Position numbers and translations under genes: made by a program | Assembly: GCA_003956705.1 (NCBI GenBank) | Contig: QZCP01000756.1 | Location: 1 to 64,000 of the forward strand | DNA: 64,000 nt | DNA from: Brevipalpus yothersi | Taxonomy: Eukaryota; Arthropoda; Arachnida; Trombidiformes; Tenuipalpidae | Direction of reading: 5' to 3' | Notes under the pieces: model-generated | Told to the model about the DNA's origin: nothing | What the model saw: the letters and a program-made list of their open reading frames with translations, nothing else | Databases searched by the model: none | Part shown: positions 52,238 through 61,838 of the stretch, piece after piece | How positions within the stretch are numbered: position 1 is the stretch's first letter | Layout: the number at the start of each line of letters is the position of its first letter

Positions 52238-54158
52238 TAAGATTGTTCATGAAAGAATGGAGAGAAATAAAACATCTTACGAGGAAGTATAACTTTTTTT
52301 CATGGACATTGAAGACCTAATGTTACACAGGAGACGATTGAGTAAGAGAAATGGAAAGAAGAAGAAAAAGAAGGAGAAGAGAATTGATTTCATACCTTGT
52401 CATTAGTGTGTCAAGAGATGTTATATGAAGCGAAATTTTTGACTTTGAGGAATATGGGCTCCACAAATCATATGGAATCGCGGTCGAGTTATTTCATTCA
52501 ACCTTTCCTTTTTCATCCCTCTGTTTTCTCTCTTTTTTCTGCTATATCTATCGAAAATCAAAGAATGTCAATCCAACTGGAAAAAAGTTCAATTCTATGT
52601 GATGAAAGTTCTACCATGATGGCAACAAAGTGTGACATGATGGAATAAGAGAGAATGCTGGGTTTTTGTCCCTAAAATCAACTGAGAGATTTGTGTGTGT
52701 GTGTGTGTGTGGAATAGGAAAAAAGAGACTGGAAAAGACTAACTCCAACATCTATTCAGACCCCAGAGTTACCTGGAAAACTATCAAAATTCTGTTCAAA
52801 GGTATAAATCTACTGAGTCCTAGACATGTGTATCAGTAACAATTGCAAGAATTGTTTTTCTCTCATTGTTGAAGAGTCACTTTAAGTTCATCAACAATCA
52901 GATTCCCTGGATTTTGTTAGGGATTATTCCAGGTCTGCTACTGTCACTGACAAATGTTCAAATGTGTATGAGTTTTCGTAAACAATTAGTCTGACTTGTG
53001 TCCATCTGAGGTTTCTTTGAGGTTGAAAAGCAAAAAACATCTCAATACCAGAGAGAAAGTTGAAGAAAGTTCTTCATGTAGTGTTTGAAAGAAAAATCCT
53101 AACCTTAATTCCCTCTTCATAGATAGAGTATCAATAAAACTCGAATCATTAAAAATATTCTACTTTCAAAGTATATATCATGGAGAAATCGTAATTTTCA
53201 GCCGGCTTTTTTTCGATTCAGCAATTCACAAACTGCAGATTCAAAATGTATGAATATATCCATTGTATTATTTGAAATTTTGATCCATAATCATCATTTA
53301 TCCCTAGGACATTGTCTGGATTAGTTTTTTCAGGGTTTAAAATTCATGAGGAGTAGAAATTGAAACCGAGTGATTCAAAGTAAATCTAATCAATATTGAA
53401 AGAAATAGTCAATAGTGACCATCTGTCCGATGCGGATCTACCAAAATTTTGAACCTCATTCTCCAACAACCATAACGGTATATTGAAGATGAAAGTTCTA
53501 TCGCTGAGTTGAGTTTCAGCTTTTGGCTATTTGAATCATGCAATCATGAAGAAAATTTAAGACTACTCTTATGAAGCTTCATACTAGGATGTCTTCGAAG
53601 CGATTCATTAATTTTAGAGGAAGGCAAAGTGAGAGAGAGAGAGAAAGTAACGGAAATGTGAGGCAGACTGACTTCCGTTTGGAATTTTTTCTTCTTGATT
53701 AAGACTTCAAATTGAACTGTACAAGTTGAAGCAATAATATCAAGGAATACACATTCTATTGGGAAATTGCTTTTCTCACGGATAAAACGAAAGTAAATGT
53801 GCTCTCATATTAAGTCCAAGCTGTTCAAATGTCAATATGAGATTTTTTGTTTGATTTAGCCTCATTTTCGGCCAACAATAGCCTAAAGAAATGTTCATAT
53901 GTCACATTTGCTCAATTTTCACTATTTATTGGAATGTGAAAAATGGTATTTTTTGGGGGAGACACTGATCAAAAATCATAAAGTTTGACTTGAGGAAAAA
54001 AAATCAAAATAATTGATTATCCTCTCTGGATACAACATTTTTTCTTCCTTCGTCCCACTTATTGTCATTGTGATCATAAATATAAAGAGTGAATAAGTAT
54101 CTGATTATCATGGAGATCGATTTGTTACACAGAATAGGATCAAAAAAAGGGAAAAGGA

Positions 54159-54190
<32 letters not shown>

Positions 54191-55575
54191 AAAAGATGCG
54201 GAAGAAAAGGAAAGAGCAAACAACAATATTGATCCATTATACAATGAAAGAGAGAGAGAGAGAAGGAATAAAGCTGATGCTTTTCGGGTATAATCATTAA
54301 TATGGTTCCACAATGCATTCAATCAATACACACATATAATCTGCACAGCTACATATAAAGTCAAGCTTACTCCAATATGAACATTGGATCAATTCCTGAT
54401 TTTCATAAAATCTAATTAGACCTCTTTTTGTTGAATGTAAGAGAAGGAGAGACGAAAAAAAACGATCAACTGGGTACATTTAGCTTTGCATTGAATTCCT
54501 CATGATCAGTTCGATTTGAAGTGTATACTACACTATGTAGATGATGGTTTTTTTGCTTCTCGATTCTCAAGGCATAGAGTTGGAAGAGAAACCCTTCAAT
54601 AGAAGGCATTCTCGAAATTTGAATAATTTGAGAACACATATCATTACGATTCATAGCCAATTAAGATTTCACCAGCAACAGAAAAAAATGAGTATGAGCC
54701 CCAGAGTTATCATCATGTCTCTATTTGAGCTTCAAACTTTCAGAATTGATGTGTTGAGATGTGTGTATGTATGTGGGTTGAAAGTTCCTCTTCTCCTCTT
54801 TTGCTCATCAATTTGAATGGATTCCTTTTTTCCATGGTGAGAATGGCGAAATATTTTCTACTGAACAAGCAAAATTTTTCAAATATTCTACTCACGACAA
54901 TTGAATTCATCTGAGCCATCATCACAATCCTTGTCTCCATCGCATCTCCATTCCAAATTTATACACTGTCCATCATCACACCGTAGTTCACCATTTTGAC
55001 ATTCAACTCGATTTTCTGTGGATATATATAAGTGTGTATTAGTGTGTGGTGGGAATAAAAGGAGGATAGAAGGGAATTGAAAAATAGAATGAAATAAAAA
55101 TTGGTCAAAATGAAGGATCCTTGGATTCTTCACCACATTCTCTCTCCATCTATTGAATTGAAGAGAGCGAGAACATCTTGCTGGGAGAGAGAGAAAAATT
55201 TTCTCTCGCCTCCATTGATTTGAAGTTTCAAGAATCAATCAGAATGGTTTCGCAAAACCAATGAATAATGAATGAATCGACTGATTCTGATCGAATTGAA
55301 CTTCAATTTTTTCTCTTCCTCGCCATTCATGAAATCGGTTTACCACTTTCAACTTGTCTACGCTTTTTATATGGTCTCGATGGACAATACATGAGTATTC
55401 CAATCGAAGCCTTGAGAGAGAGAGAAAGAGAAACTGAAATTCCTCTCAGCTCAAAGATATCAGTCTTTGAAGCTCGTCTGTCTAAATAGATTATTCAGAC
55501 TGTAAGGTTGTTCAATTCAGTGAATTTTTCACTCACTGAAGAGAGAATTTGATCTATCCTTGAAATAGTTCTCTC

Positions 55576-55626
<51 letters not shown>

Positions 55627-57573
55627 CCCATGATATTCCCCTGAAAAGAAGTTTAGTGAGTTGGAAGAATAGTGGAAAAAGTAAATGCTTAAAATGAATG
55701 ATCTCACGCAGAATGTTGAAACTGATAATGGAAAATGAGAAAGGAGAGAAAGGATTTTAATTTTCTACCAGAAAAACATTCTTCTTTCCATACTTTTTCC
55801 AGTCACTATTCTCATTCACCATCTTTTCAATCCATTTTTCCAGGAGGTTGGGATGTGTTCATCAATACTTACTGCATTTATATTCATCAGAACGATCACC
55901 ACAATCATTTTCACCATCACAATGATAGGCTTCAGCTATGCATCGACCCTGGAAAAGGGATTTAGAAATTTGAAAAAATCTTCATTTCAAATTTGATGTA
56001 TAACCACACATAAATAATGACCTAACTATTGAACATGTTGTCCTACTGTCTCCTCATAACATGGGTACAAAATGTGCTGGAACCTAAATTTTGTACAAAA
56101 GTTTAGCAACCCTCCACCATGTATGTGTGTCCACACCATTATCAACCAGAAAACCTCCTGCATGTGATGCTCAGTGGACAGTTTATTTCATTTCAACATC
56201 TCCTGCTAACATGCTAGAATATATACATACACACACACACACATATAAGTTCATGCTGTGTGTGAATCCCACAAGGATAAGCTATCATGAATAAAGTAAA
56301 TGTGAATCAACAGAATTGGCCTCCACCATTACTACTGTACAAACTTTATCGATATGAATTCCCTGGATAATAAATTTCTCTCCATCTCTCGGACCAAATG
56401 CTGCCTCATCTGCTGGTGACGATTTCCTTCATGGAAATATTTCGAATAAATAGAATAATTTGAAGAGAGAGACACAGAGGAAATTGAGAAAGGAGAATAA
56501 ATTGGAAACTTTTATGGGAAAGCTCATTGAGAGAAGGAATACTTAGAGAACAACACATGGTAAGACGATCAACTATATCATCTCAGTTATATCAATTCTT
56601 CTGATTATGATATCTCTGTTCCTTCTTCTCTGTTTCTCTCTATCTTCCTTCCTTTCCATTCAGTTAGCCTCTAGCCCTGGTATTCTTCTTCTTCTTTTTC
56701 GTCTTCATCTTCAAGGGAAAAGAATAGCTTCTCATGAATTTGATCTGTAAACAAATAAGATAGCGTGGGAAGTCATCTAATATTCTGTTGACTGGAGAAT
56801 ATGAGTAATGTCAATGCCAGCCGGATGAAGATAGATATCATAAACACTTGTGACAAAATTTCATGAATTTTAAAGTATGTATCATTTTGTGCTTTGCAGT
56901 TGGGACAACTTTTCCTAAACTGTGAAAGTATTTATATTCAAAGTATATATATACACTTACATTTAAACATTTGAAACTTCCTACCGGACAGGGCACAAGA
57001 TTTGTTTTTGTGAAGTTTTCTATGAATAAGAAAAGAAAAGGAATTGTAGTGTAAACGAAATAAGTGAGGATGAAATTCTTTTGCTCAGCATGAGACCATC
57101 TCAATTCTTTTTGGACATGAGCCTTCAAAATGAGTGATACTGATTGAAGTTTGAGAGCATATTGTGTGTCACTTTTTGATAGAAGCAAAAATCTCTATCG
57201 AATGTATAGGTTCCTTTTTCTGAGCTAAGCTGCATGGAATCTAGATACTCTCCATGTACTGAATTGAGTATGTTGAGACTAGGTATTTGAATAATCCAAT
57301 TAACATGCTCACCACATCCAAGCTCATCTGAGCCATCTTTACAATCATAATCCATATCACAATGCCACTGAAGTGATATACATCCTCCTACGGAAGAGAA
57401 TATTGATCAAATTTTGGTAATCATGATAAATTGCAATTCTGATACACTGCAATGAATTCAGGGAACAAGAAGATAGGGGCAGAAAGAGAGAAAGAAAAAA
57501 AAAGAATAGAACAGAAAACAAAGCTTACCTCTAAGGCATCGAAATTCAGATGAGGCACATGTGTTGATGTTTT
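22752..57573 (-). CDS. LRP4: LRP4-like low-density lipoprotein receptor-related protein (11 exons visible, 5' end missing)
   Basis: A single-pass cell-surface receptor of the LRP4 type; in vertebrates LRP4 binds agrin and activates MuSK, and in flies it organises synapses. Exons, in transcript order: 57573-57529, 57387-57313, 57019-56961, 55948-55873, 55015-54896, 43505-43331, 42599-38335, 34047-33931, 33315-33121, 32625-32532 and 23529-22752. All junction phases agree, giving about 1998 codons plus a partial first one; human LRP4 is about 1900 residues. Domain order is five LDL-A modules, two EGF modules, four YWTD propellers separated by EGF modules, a last EGF, a short stalk, a membrane helix and a cytoplasmic tail. 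LDL-A modules before the propellers, rather than after, and the lack of PPPSP motifs separate it from LRP5/6 (arrow). The C-terminal ETDI fits a class I PDZ ligand, as vertebrate LRP4 also has. The signal-peptide exon is not securely found. Confidence 0.93.
23747..24009 (+). repeat. (GA)n and (CT)n inverted pair near the LRP4 tail exon
   Basis: GA at 23747-23816 and CT at 23961-24009, in the intron about 200 bases before the LRP4-like tail exon. A transcript could fold into a stem of about 49 base pairs with a loop of about 145 bases. Confidence 0.93.
26225..26452 (+). repeat. (GA)n and (CT)n inverted pair
   Basis: GA at 26225-26274 and CT at 26418-26452 in the 9 kb LRP4-like intron. Confidence 0.92.
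28612..28658 (+). repeat. (GA)n microsatellite
   Basis: About 47 bases of GA in the LRP4-like intron. Confidence 0.95.
30978..31046 (+). repeat. (GA)n microsatellite
   Basis: About 69 bases of GA in the LRP4-like intron, flanked by purine-rich sequence on both sides. Confidence 0.95.
32532..32625 (-). CDS. LRP4: LRP4-like exon: transmembrane helix
   Basis: It encodes DSFLQVTYLTSFVAFTLLAV then LIIATVFLICK, one hydrophobic helix followed by basic residues at the cytoplasmic face. The acceptor is ttttttttcag and the donor AAAAG/gtaagt. It runs from phase 1 to phase 2. Confidence 0.9.
33121..33315 (-). CDS. LRP4: LRP4-like exon: extracellular stalk
   Basis: It encodes VPDDPQNSVNIDGTTRKPYS and a Gly/Asn/Pro-rich segment with a sequon (NGS) and two Cys (NEECNSH, RTCQILG). 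The acceptor gattctag follows a pyrimidine-rich run and the donor is gtaagt; both sides are phase 1. It matches the juxtamembrane linker position. Confidence 0.8.
33316..33930 (-). other. Intron between EGF exon and stalk exon, with an unexplained open frame
   Basis: An open frame on the minus strand (about 33579-33926) has a non-repetitive middle segment, VEFDSFPRPSNVNTDPLDD. Without it, the flanking exons join in phase, so I treat it as intron. An alternative exon is possible but I found no good matching donor. Confidence 0.5.
33931..34047 (-). CDS. LRP4: LRP4-like exon: final EGF module
   Basis: It encodes INPCGIDNGGCSHLCLF then GHICACPPQSDSRPC and LTQ. The NGGCSHLC signature is typical of EGF modules that follow YWTD propellers. 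Both junctions are phase 1. Confidence 0.92.
34048..38334 (-). other. LRP4-like intron between propeller 4 and last EGF exon
   Basis: This intron of 4.3 kb contains a long GA tract at about 34704-34785 and another near 34194-34237. No gene is seen in either orientation. Confidence 0.75.
34704..34785 (+). repeat. (GA)n microsatellite
   Basis: About 80 bases of pure GA, one of the longest uninterrupted runs in the window. Confidence 0.95.
38335..42599 (-). CDS. LRP4: LRP4-like giant exon: LDL-A 5 end, EGF modules, four YWTD propellers
   Basis: A 4265-base exon of about 1421 residues. Order: end of LDL-A 5 (CNGAPDCPDGSDED), an EGF module (CQHLCLASINGHHC), a Ca-binding EGF (DIDECSSDVLPCSHKC), propeller 1 (about 42280-41470), EGF (CSHMCLANNQSYRC), propeller 2 (41345-40530), EGF with a Ser-rich insert (40530-40310), propeller 3 (40310-39270) with a long poly-Ser insert, EGF (CSHLCLRNSWGYSC), and propeller 4 (39130-38350). 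YWTD-type repeats are clear, for example LFWTDSG, VYWTDWG, LYWADA and IYWTDWH in propeller 1 and LFWTDWGESPKIEKSYLDG in propeller 4. The acceptor is placed at acacacag before TCAGCG, because this restores the six-residue Cys spacing of LDL-A 5. The donor is TCAG/gtcagt, in phase 1. The lack of introns across four propellers is notable. Confidence 0.96.
39525..39770 (-). repeat. Low-complexity Ser-rich insertion inside propeller 3
   Basis: This in-frame stretch of roughly 80 residues is almost all Ser, with Ala, Thr and Gln. It interrupts a propeller blade between NGISVYH and KIVWVDSQSHTLEMSD. The nucleotides are mixed TCN/AGY codons partly built from simple repeats. The frame stays open, so it is translated if the exon is used. 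Confidence 0.85.
43331..43505 (-). CDS. LRP4: LRP4-like exon: LDL-A module 4 and start of module 5
   Basis: It encodes NRTCSGDHFRCLSGRC, KSWRCDGDIDCSDSSDEEGC and SECLTGQFKCNDGACI. It ends in phase 2 (TGT ATA AA before gtgagt), and the big exon supplies the rest of module 5. Confidence 0.93.
44066..44136 (+). repeat. (GAAA)n-(GA)n compound microsatellite
   Basis: Several GAAA units run directly into a GA tract. It lies in the giant LRP4-like intron. Confidence 0.9.
45225..45281 (+). repeat. (GA)n microsatellite
   Basis: About 56 bases of GA. A CT tract lies about 200 bases upstream at 45002-45028. Confidence 0.95.
46927..47012 (+). repeat. (CT)n-(CTTT)n compound microsatellite
   Basis: CT from 46927 to 46993 runs into CTTT units ending near 47012. 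It mirrors the GAAA-GA tract at 44066-44136 in opposite orientation. Confidence 0.93.
47672..47728 (+). repeat. (GA)n microsatellite
   Basis: About 57 bases of GA in the giant LRP4-like intron. Confidence 0.95.
49409..49472 (+). repeat. (GA)n microsatellite
   Basis: About 62 bases of GA in the giant LRP4-like intron. Confidence 0.95.
50532..51002 (+). other. GA tract running into an assembly gap (428 N)
   Basis: GA from 50532 to 50574, then N from 50575 to 51002, with AGAGAAAGG directly after. The gap was probably caused by the repeat. Its true length is unknown. Confidence 0.98.
54896..55015 (-). CDS. LRP4: LRP4-like exon: LDL-A module 3
   Basis: A complete module in one exon: VECQNGELRCDDGQC, then NLEWRCDGDKDCDDGSDEF and NC. 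It is phase 1 on both sides, the typical arrangement for LDL-A exons. Confidence 0.93.
55016..55872 (-). other. LRP4-like intron with CT tract
   Basis: This intron lies between LDL-A modules 2 and 3. It contains a CT tract at about 55580-55621 and a near-palindrome of GAGAGA-A5T4-CTCTC type near 55185-55207. Confidence 0.75.
55580..55621 (+). repeat. (CT)n microsatellite
   Basis: About 42 bases of CT in an LRP4-like intron; it reads as GA on the transcribed sense strand. Confidence 0.95.
55873..55948 (-). CDS. LRP4: LRP4-like exon: second half of LDL-A module 2
   Basis: It encodes GRCIAEAYHCDGENDCGDR then SDEYKC. The acidic Ca-site pattern DCGDRSDE is present. It runs from phase 0 to phase 1. 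Confidence 0.9.
55949..56960 (-). other. LRP4-like intron inside LDL-A module 2
   Basis: This phase 0 intron of about 1 kb splits one LDL-A module. It has a CA run near 56228-56243 and no recognisable gene. Confidence 0.75.
56961..57019 (-). CDS. LRP4: LRP4-like exon: first half of LDL-A module 2
   Basis: It encodes NFTKTNLVPCPVGSFKCLN, including an N-glycosylation sequon NFT. It ends in phase 0 before gtaagt. The following exon starts with GRCIAEAYHC, completing the module. Confidence 0.88.
57313..57387 (-). CDS. LRP4: LRP4-like exon: second half of LDL-A module 1
   Basis: It encodes GCISLQWHCDMDYDCKDGSD and ELGC. The Ca-binding acidic motif DCKDGSDE is intact. The exon is phase 1 on both sides. 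Confidence 0.9.
57529..57573 (-). CDS. LRP4: LRP4-like exon: first half of LDL-A module 1
   Basis: It encodes NINTCASSEFRCLR, after the acceptor ttttattcag and before gtaagc. It is phase 1 on both sides and joins the next exon to complete a module reading CASSEFRCLRGGCISLQW. Confidence 0.85.
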
Positions 57574-58895
57574 CTGAATAAAATGGAAAGCATTCATGTA
57601 TATATATATTTCCTTTGATTAGACATGAAAGAATACTTTTTCAATGGTGAAAGGTTAGCTATCAAGTCATATTCATGAGAGAATATTAGGATATCATATG
57701 ATTAGAGACCGAGATGAGAATCATAAAGAGAAAAAGTATCGGGAAGAATGCCAGAGAATGTCTCTGGAAGAGAGTGGAAGAATTTTCAAGTGGAAACTTG
57801 TCATTTTAGAAGTTATATCTTATTGATGAGTTCTCTGAGAAATCGTTTTTCCAACAAGTCACGTTTCATATGTTCCCAGTGAATCGTGATTGACAAAAAA
57901 TAAGAGTAGTAGATTTCGATTTCAAAGAGGAATCCTCACCCGGAAAGGAAAAGAAGTATATATACTTTTCAACCTCATCAAAATGGATGTTCAGCTTAAG
58001 TTATCATCTTGTCACATCTCTATTTTGTGTGTATAGGTTGATTATTTTTCCTTTATCGATATATATTTTGAGCAATGTCCAAGAAAATTTCAACCAAAAT
58101 GAATCCAGAACCTTACTAAAACATCGGCAAATAAACTCATTGTTCAACTGGACCATAATAGTGGTGGTAATGAGGCTCATCATTTTCAACAAGTGCTGGA
58201 AAACTATAATACTTTACGTAATCTGATGTTGAAGAGACTTGAATCTTCTATCATAAAATTCATACGACCAATTTAAGTACTCATTCATGTAAGTATATCT
58301 TAAAAAGTTTGTTTTTATATGTTTCAGCTCCCATGAGCACGAACACTTGTCTCTCTCAAAAAATCTCACATAAGCATATAGAACGAAAACTTAAGCTCAA
58401 AAGTTTCTTCTTCTTATTTACTCCTTCTCTTCAGAATGGGCCATAATACACCGAAAAGAATTGTCTACAATGCTTGATGCAATCGTCATTTTGCATTCAT
58501 GATGGTATGAATTTTCTTCAGAAATAGTAGCACTAAATCCATTTGTGCAAGTAAATGGTATACATAATGATTATATCAGCTTACATGATGATGATCAAAC
58601 AGGTAAGTATCACATATGCTCAAATAGATAGACAAGGAGAGAGAGCTTGAGAGAGAGAAAGAAAGAAAGAAATAGAGAGACTGTTTTTACTCAATGTTCC
58701 AAGCCACCGGAATATGGTCTGTAGTGACATAAGAATTGTGTTTCTCTTGGAAGTAGATTTTTTCCTCATTCTTCAAACAGTAGATAAACTAGGTTGCCTG
58801 ATTCTAGTGTGAAAAACACCCTAGTCAACAATCTATGGGTATTATTGTAGGGGGTTATATCCATGTTATAAAGAACAACTTTCAACCCAAAAACA

Positions 58896-58900
<5 letters not shown>

Positions 58901-58974
<74 letters not shown>
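58901..58974 (+). repeat. (CT)n microsatellite
   Basis: About 74 bases of CT, immediately downstream (in minus orientation) of the candidate leader exon donor site. Confidence 0.95.
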
Positions 58975-58979
<5 letters not shown>

Positions 58980-58992
58980 GCTATTAACTTAC

Positions 58993-59040
58993 AGAGGCTA
59001 TAATCATGAATACTAGCGAAAATTCAATAGAAATTTTCAT
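58993..59040 (-). CDS. Candidate signal-peptide first exon (LRP4-like?)
   Basis: On the minus strand, ATG begins MKISIEFSLVFMIIAS followed by gtaagt. It reads like a short secretory leader ending at a donor site, 1.4 kb upstream of the first LDL-A exon. It ends in phase 0, while the LDL-A exon needs a phase 1 partner, so at least one more exon would be required. It could also be chance. Confidence 0.22.
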
Positions 59041-60117
59041 GGGCATCTCTCTTCTTCTTCTTCTTCTTCTTCTTCTCTCACTTTCGATTGCTTCCACATA
59101 CTCTTAACACTGATGTAAGCTTGAACAATGATAGATAATGGACTTGTATGGACTTTTATATGCGTTCATAGGGGAAGAAGAAGAGGGGGGAAGATAAAAC
59201 GATTTTACCGTTGAAATGATGTGAAATTGAAATCATTTCGGTTGAAATAGCATGGCCCATTATCTTTGTAGTGGGTCTAACAGGATGGGTGTATGGATGT
59301 GTGTTTGTGTGTATGTGTTATGTGTGTTAAAGATTCTCATCATAGTCTCTATCATGAAATTTATCCACTCGGTAACCCTCCTTCAACCTATGCAATCATT
59401 GGAATGTTTATGATGATATTACGGAAAACCTGAAAGAACAGAAACTGAACTCATGGAAGATGGTGGAGAGCAGAAAGAAACAAAGAACGAGAAGCAAAAA
59501 AAACAGTAAACTAAAGCAATTGTGTTAAGAAAAGGATGATGATAAGAATCGAATAAAGTGGATATAAGGATTTTGATAGCTTAGAAGTTCATAAAGTGAA
59601 TGAATAAATAATTCACGGAATAAAATAATGAAATACATTTCACTAAGTGCGTGTGTATGTGTGTCTGTAACTCTTGAGCGAAAAATCTTGATAAAAAGAG
59701 GGGAATAAAATGCTTTTTCCAGACACAGGAATAATCATTTTGAAGTAAATCATAAGCAAAACTATTTTGGTGATGATTTTCAGTTTCATAAAAGATAATG
59801 TAAGCTTGATGAAGCAATTAAGTGTGTATCTTTATCGCACTTCTTTCTTTTCTCTTCTCTACCTAAGTTGATAATGAATTGAAATAAGGAGATGGCGAAA
59901 GTGGAATAATGTGTGTATACTGATAGGGTAAATTAAATAGGAATAATATTCTAGACCATTAAAATTATTATTATTTTGATATGTTGATAATAATCATCAC
60001 ATCATCAGAGTTGAGTGAAATATGTATTTATCCAAACACACATCTACAGTAATAGAGTGATGAAAAATTTCAATGATTGCATAGAATGAAATAATTATTC
60101 ATGAGAATGGATAAAAA

Positions 60118-60551
60118 TCAGAAGCTATCTGTGGATGGATAATATTGCTCTCACCATGAACTCAAAGTAGATAATCATACTAACCATCACGTTTCTCCCA
60201 AATAGGAATATCCCACTTAGTATCAGGTCTTTTCTTTTTTGACTCAATAATCAACCTATTATTAGATCTTGCATCTCGCTTGCCGTAAGGCATTGATGAA
60301 GTATGAGATGAGAAAGTAGATGAAATTCTATCATCAGTTCCACCGATTTGCTTATCCTTATTACTTCTATTATCCACAAGTGGATCTGGTAACTTCGATT
60401 TGGAATTGAAAAATTTGACTTGATCCGGTGAATGTGTGCTTAAATTGAGATTTTTCACCAAATATTGCACCTCATTAACACTTAAACATTGCTGAAAAGA
60501 GAACATCAAACATATTCCTAAAATCGGAACACTTGTTAAAACCGATATCAT
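60118..60551 (-). CDS. Diverged W-amide neuropeptide precursor paralogue
   Basis: Coding exon 60551-60185, possibly ending through a 56-base intron in a tiny exon at 60128-60118 (adding DSF and stop). The signal peptide MISVLTSVPILGICLMFSF nearly matches the plus-strand copy. Residues line up with that copy without gaps to about position 112, including MPYGKRD at 87-93 and KRPD at 107-110. The first W(X6)W unit has become DARSNNRLIIESKKKR, with both Trp and the amide-donor Gly lost. The second reads WDIPIWEKR, with shortened spacing and Glu instead of Gly. Only the PYGKR site can still give an amidated peptide. The frame is open, so it may be a specialised gene rather than a pseudogene. The second-exon assignment is tentative. 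Confidence 0.6.
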
Positions 60552-61838
60552 GTTGATTGTTGTGAGAAATTTTTGACGATTTCGATGATAATGGTGAAAT
60601 AGAAAGAAGAGATAGAATGTTGATATAGGAACGAAAAAGATTTAAATTTAGATTTCACTCACTGAACCACACTCTTCAAACTTTTTACTTCGAATAGGTG
60701 TATACTAGTTGTTATCCTTTATTGGCAGTATTGCAAGAATTTTGAAATATAATGTTCTAAGATTGGCACAAGGTGAAGATGAGCAAGTGGAAAGTTCACT
60801 GGAATGTGTCAACTTTGACCACCAAAAGTTGACCAAAGAATTTGTAAAATTTTCCAAATAATCAGAACTGGCCACTAAAACGTATTGCTGCCTTCAGATA
60901 CTGTTGATATTCACTCAAAAATTTAGCATCCATTTAATGCTGTGAGAATAAAAATACCGCGGAAGATTGAGCAAATCATGTTGCAACACATTTGACACTT
61001 TTATTCACCTCCTTTTCTTACGATCGAACGATTATCATAGTATTTTCGATAGGAAAAAAACACACGATAAATTTAACTAAAAACTAGACAGCACATGAAC
61101 CTTTCTCAGGATACTTCCATGATTAAGATCTTGAGATCAATCAAAAGTTCAGAGAATCTCGTGAAAAGTCAAAGTATTTCCATCTAAAAATGTTCATGAA
61201 ATTATTTTTACATGGGTAAAAGATTCACACACACAAAGTGAAAGGTGCGATCCGAACATCAACGTTGCTATTCGTGAACTGGTATCAAAGAATCTTATTT
61301 CTGAGACGAGGCAAAAGTTTTGGATCCTATTCTTTCCAACCTGCTCACCCATTGGAATCGATCGATCAGATTTCACGGAATGAATCAAATAGATGGCCCC
61401 ATGGAATCAATGTATATACCATGAAGGCGCCATCTAACATTGGGATGGCAGAGAATCTTATCGAATTTTATGGCTAAAATTCTTCCTCTAGATTGTGCAA
61501 AATGCGCACACGTAGAACGGAGTTATTCTTCAACCTATCTTTCAAACTTTAAGCAAGTATAAGAAGACATCGTCACTCTTATCCAGTGGATAATTCAACT
61601 TGATTCAACCTGGACACTACCATTATTCTCACAGTATTCCTTCGCCCAGCTTAATCTCAACTTGGAATATTGTCAGTCTAAAGGATTAGTCTCAAGATCT
61701 TTTATCCCGGATAAAGAATAACTCTTCTGATATCAGTGTTTGTGAATCGTTCCAACAGTCATACCGTACACCTATCGACAAATCATTCCCAAGTTTTCCT
61801 CAAATTTTTTCTTCTCTCTCACTCTATCTTTCTCCAAT
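60552..61838. other. Shared upstream region of the head-to-head neuropeptide genes
   Basis: About 1.3 kb separates the two start codons, which point away from each other. It should hold both promoters and possibly shared control elements. I found no clear TATA box or coding exon. Confidence 0.55.

Larger units (their letters stand above)
43506..54895 (-). other. Giant LRP4-like intron (11.4 kb) with repeats and an assembly gap
   Basis: This intron separates LDL-A modules 3 and 4. It contains GA tracts near 44066-44136, 45225-45281, 47672-47728, 49409-49472, 50532-50574 and 52203-52233, and CT tracts near 45002-45028 and 46927-46993. An N gap lies at 50575-51002. No internal gene is recognised on either strand, but sequence in the gap cannot be judged. 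Confidence 0.75.
57574..60117. other. Upstream flank or first introns of LRP4-like gene
   Basis: It contains the candidate leader exon near 59000, a CT tract at 58901-58974 and a TTC run near 59050-59076. Beyond these I see nothing coding with confidence. Confidence 0.5.

Noticed and set aside
22752..57573. LRP5/6 (arrow) identity for the propeller receptor
   Set aside because: The LDL-A modules precede the propellers, an EGF lies between propeller 4 and the membrane, and the tail has no PPPSP motifs.
58418..58560. Minus-strand frame with three Cys (SATISEENSYHHECKMTIA) considered as an LRP4-like exon
   Set aside because: Cys spacing fits neither LDL-A nor EGF, and no phase-compatible splice sites were found.
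59581..59817. Minus-strand frame with NDYSCVWKKHF, faintly like the QYPLVWGKRAPF exon 2 of the neuropeptide gene
   Set aside because: No acceptor site in the right phase precedes it, and the resemblance covers only a few residues. Probably chance.
61238..61477. Plus-strand frame of 79 codons between the two neuropeptide genes
   Set aside because: It has no signal peptide, no dibasic units, no recognisable domain and no splice context. It lies in the expected promoter region.
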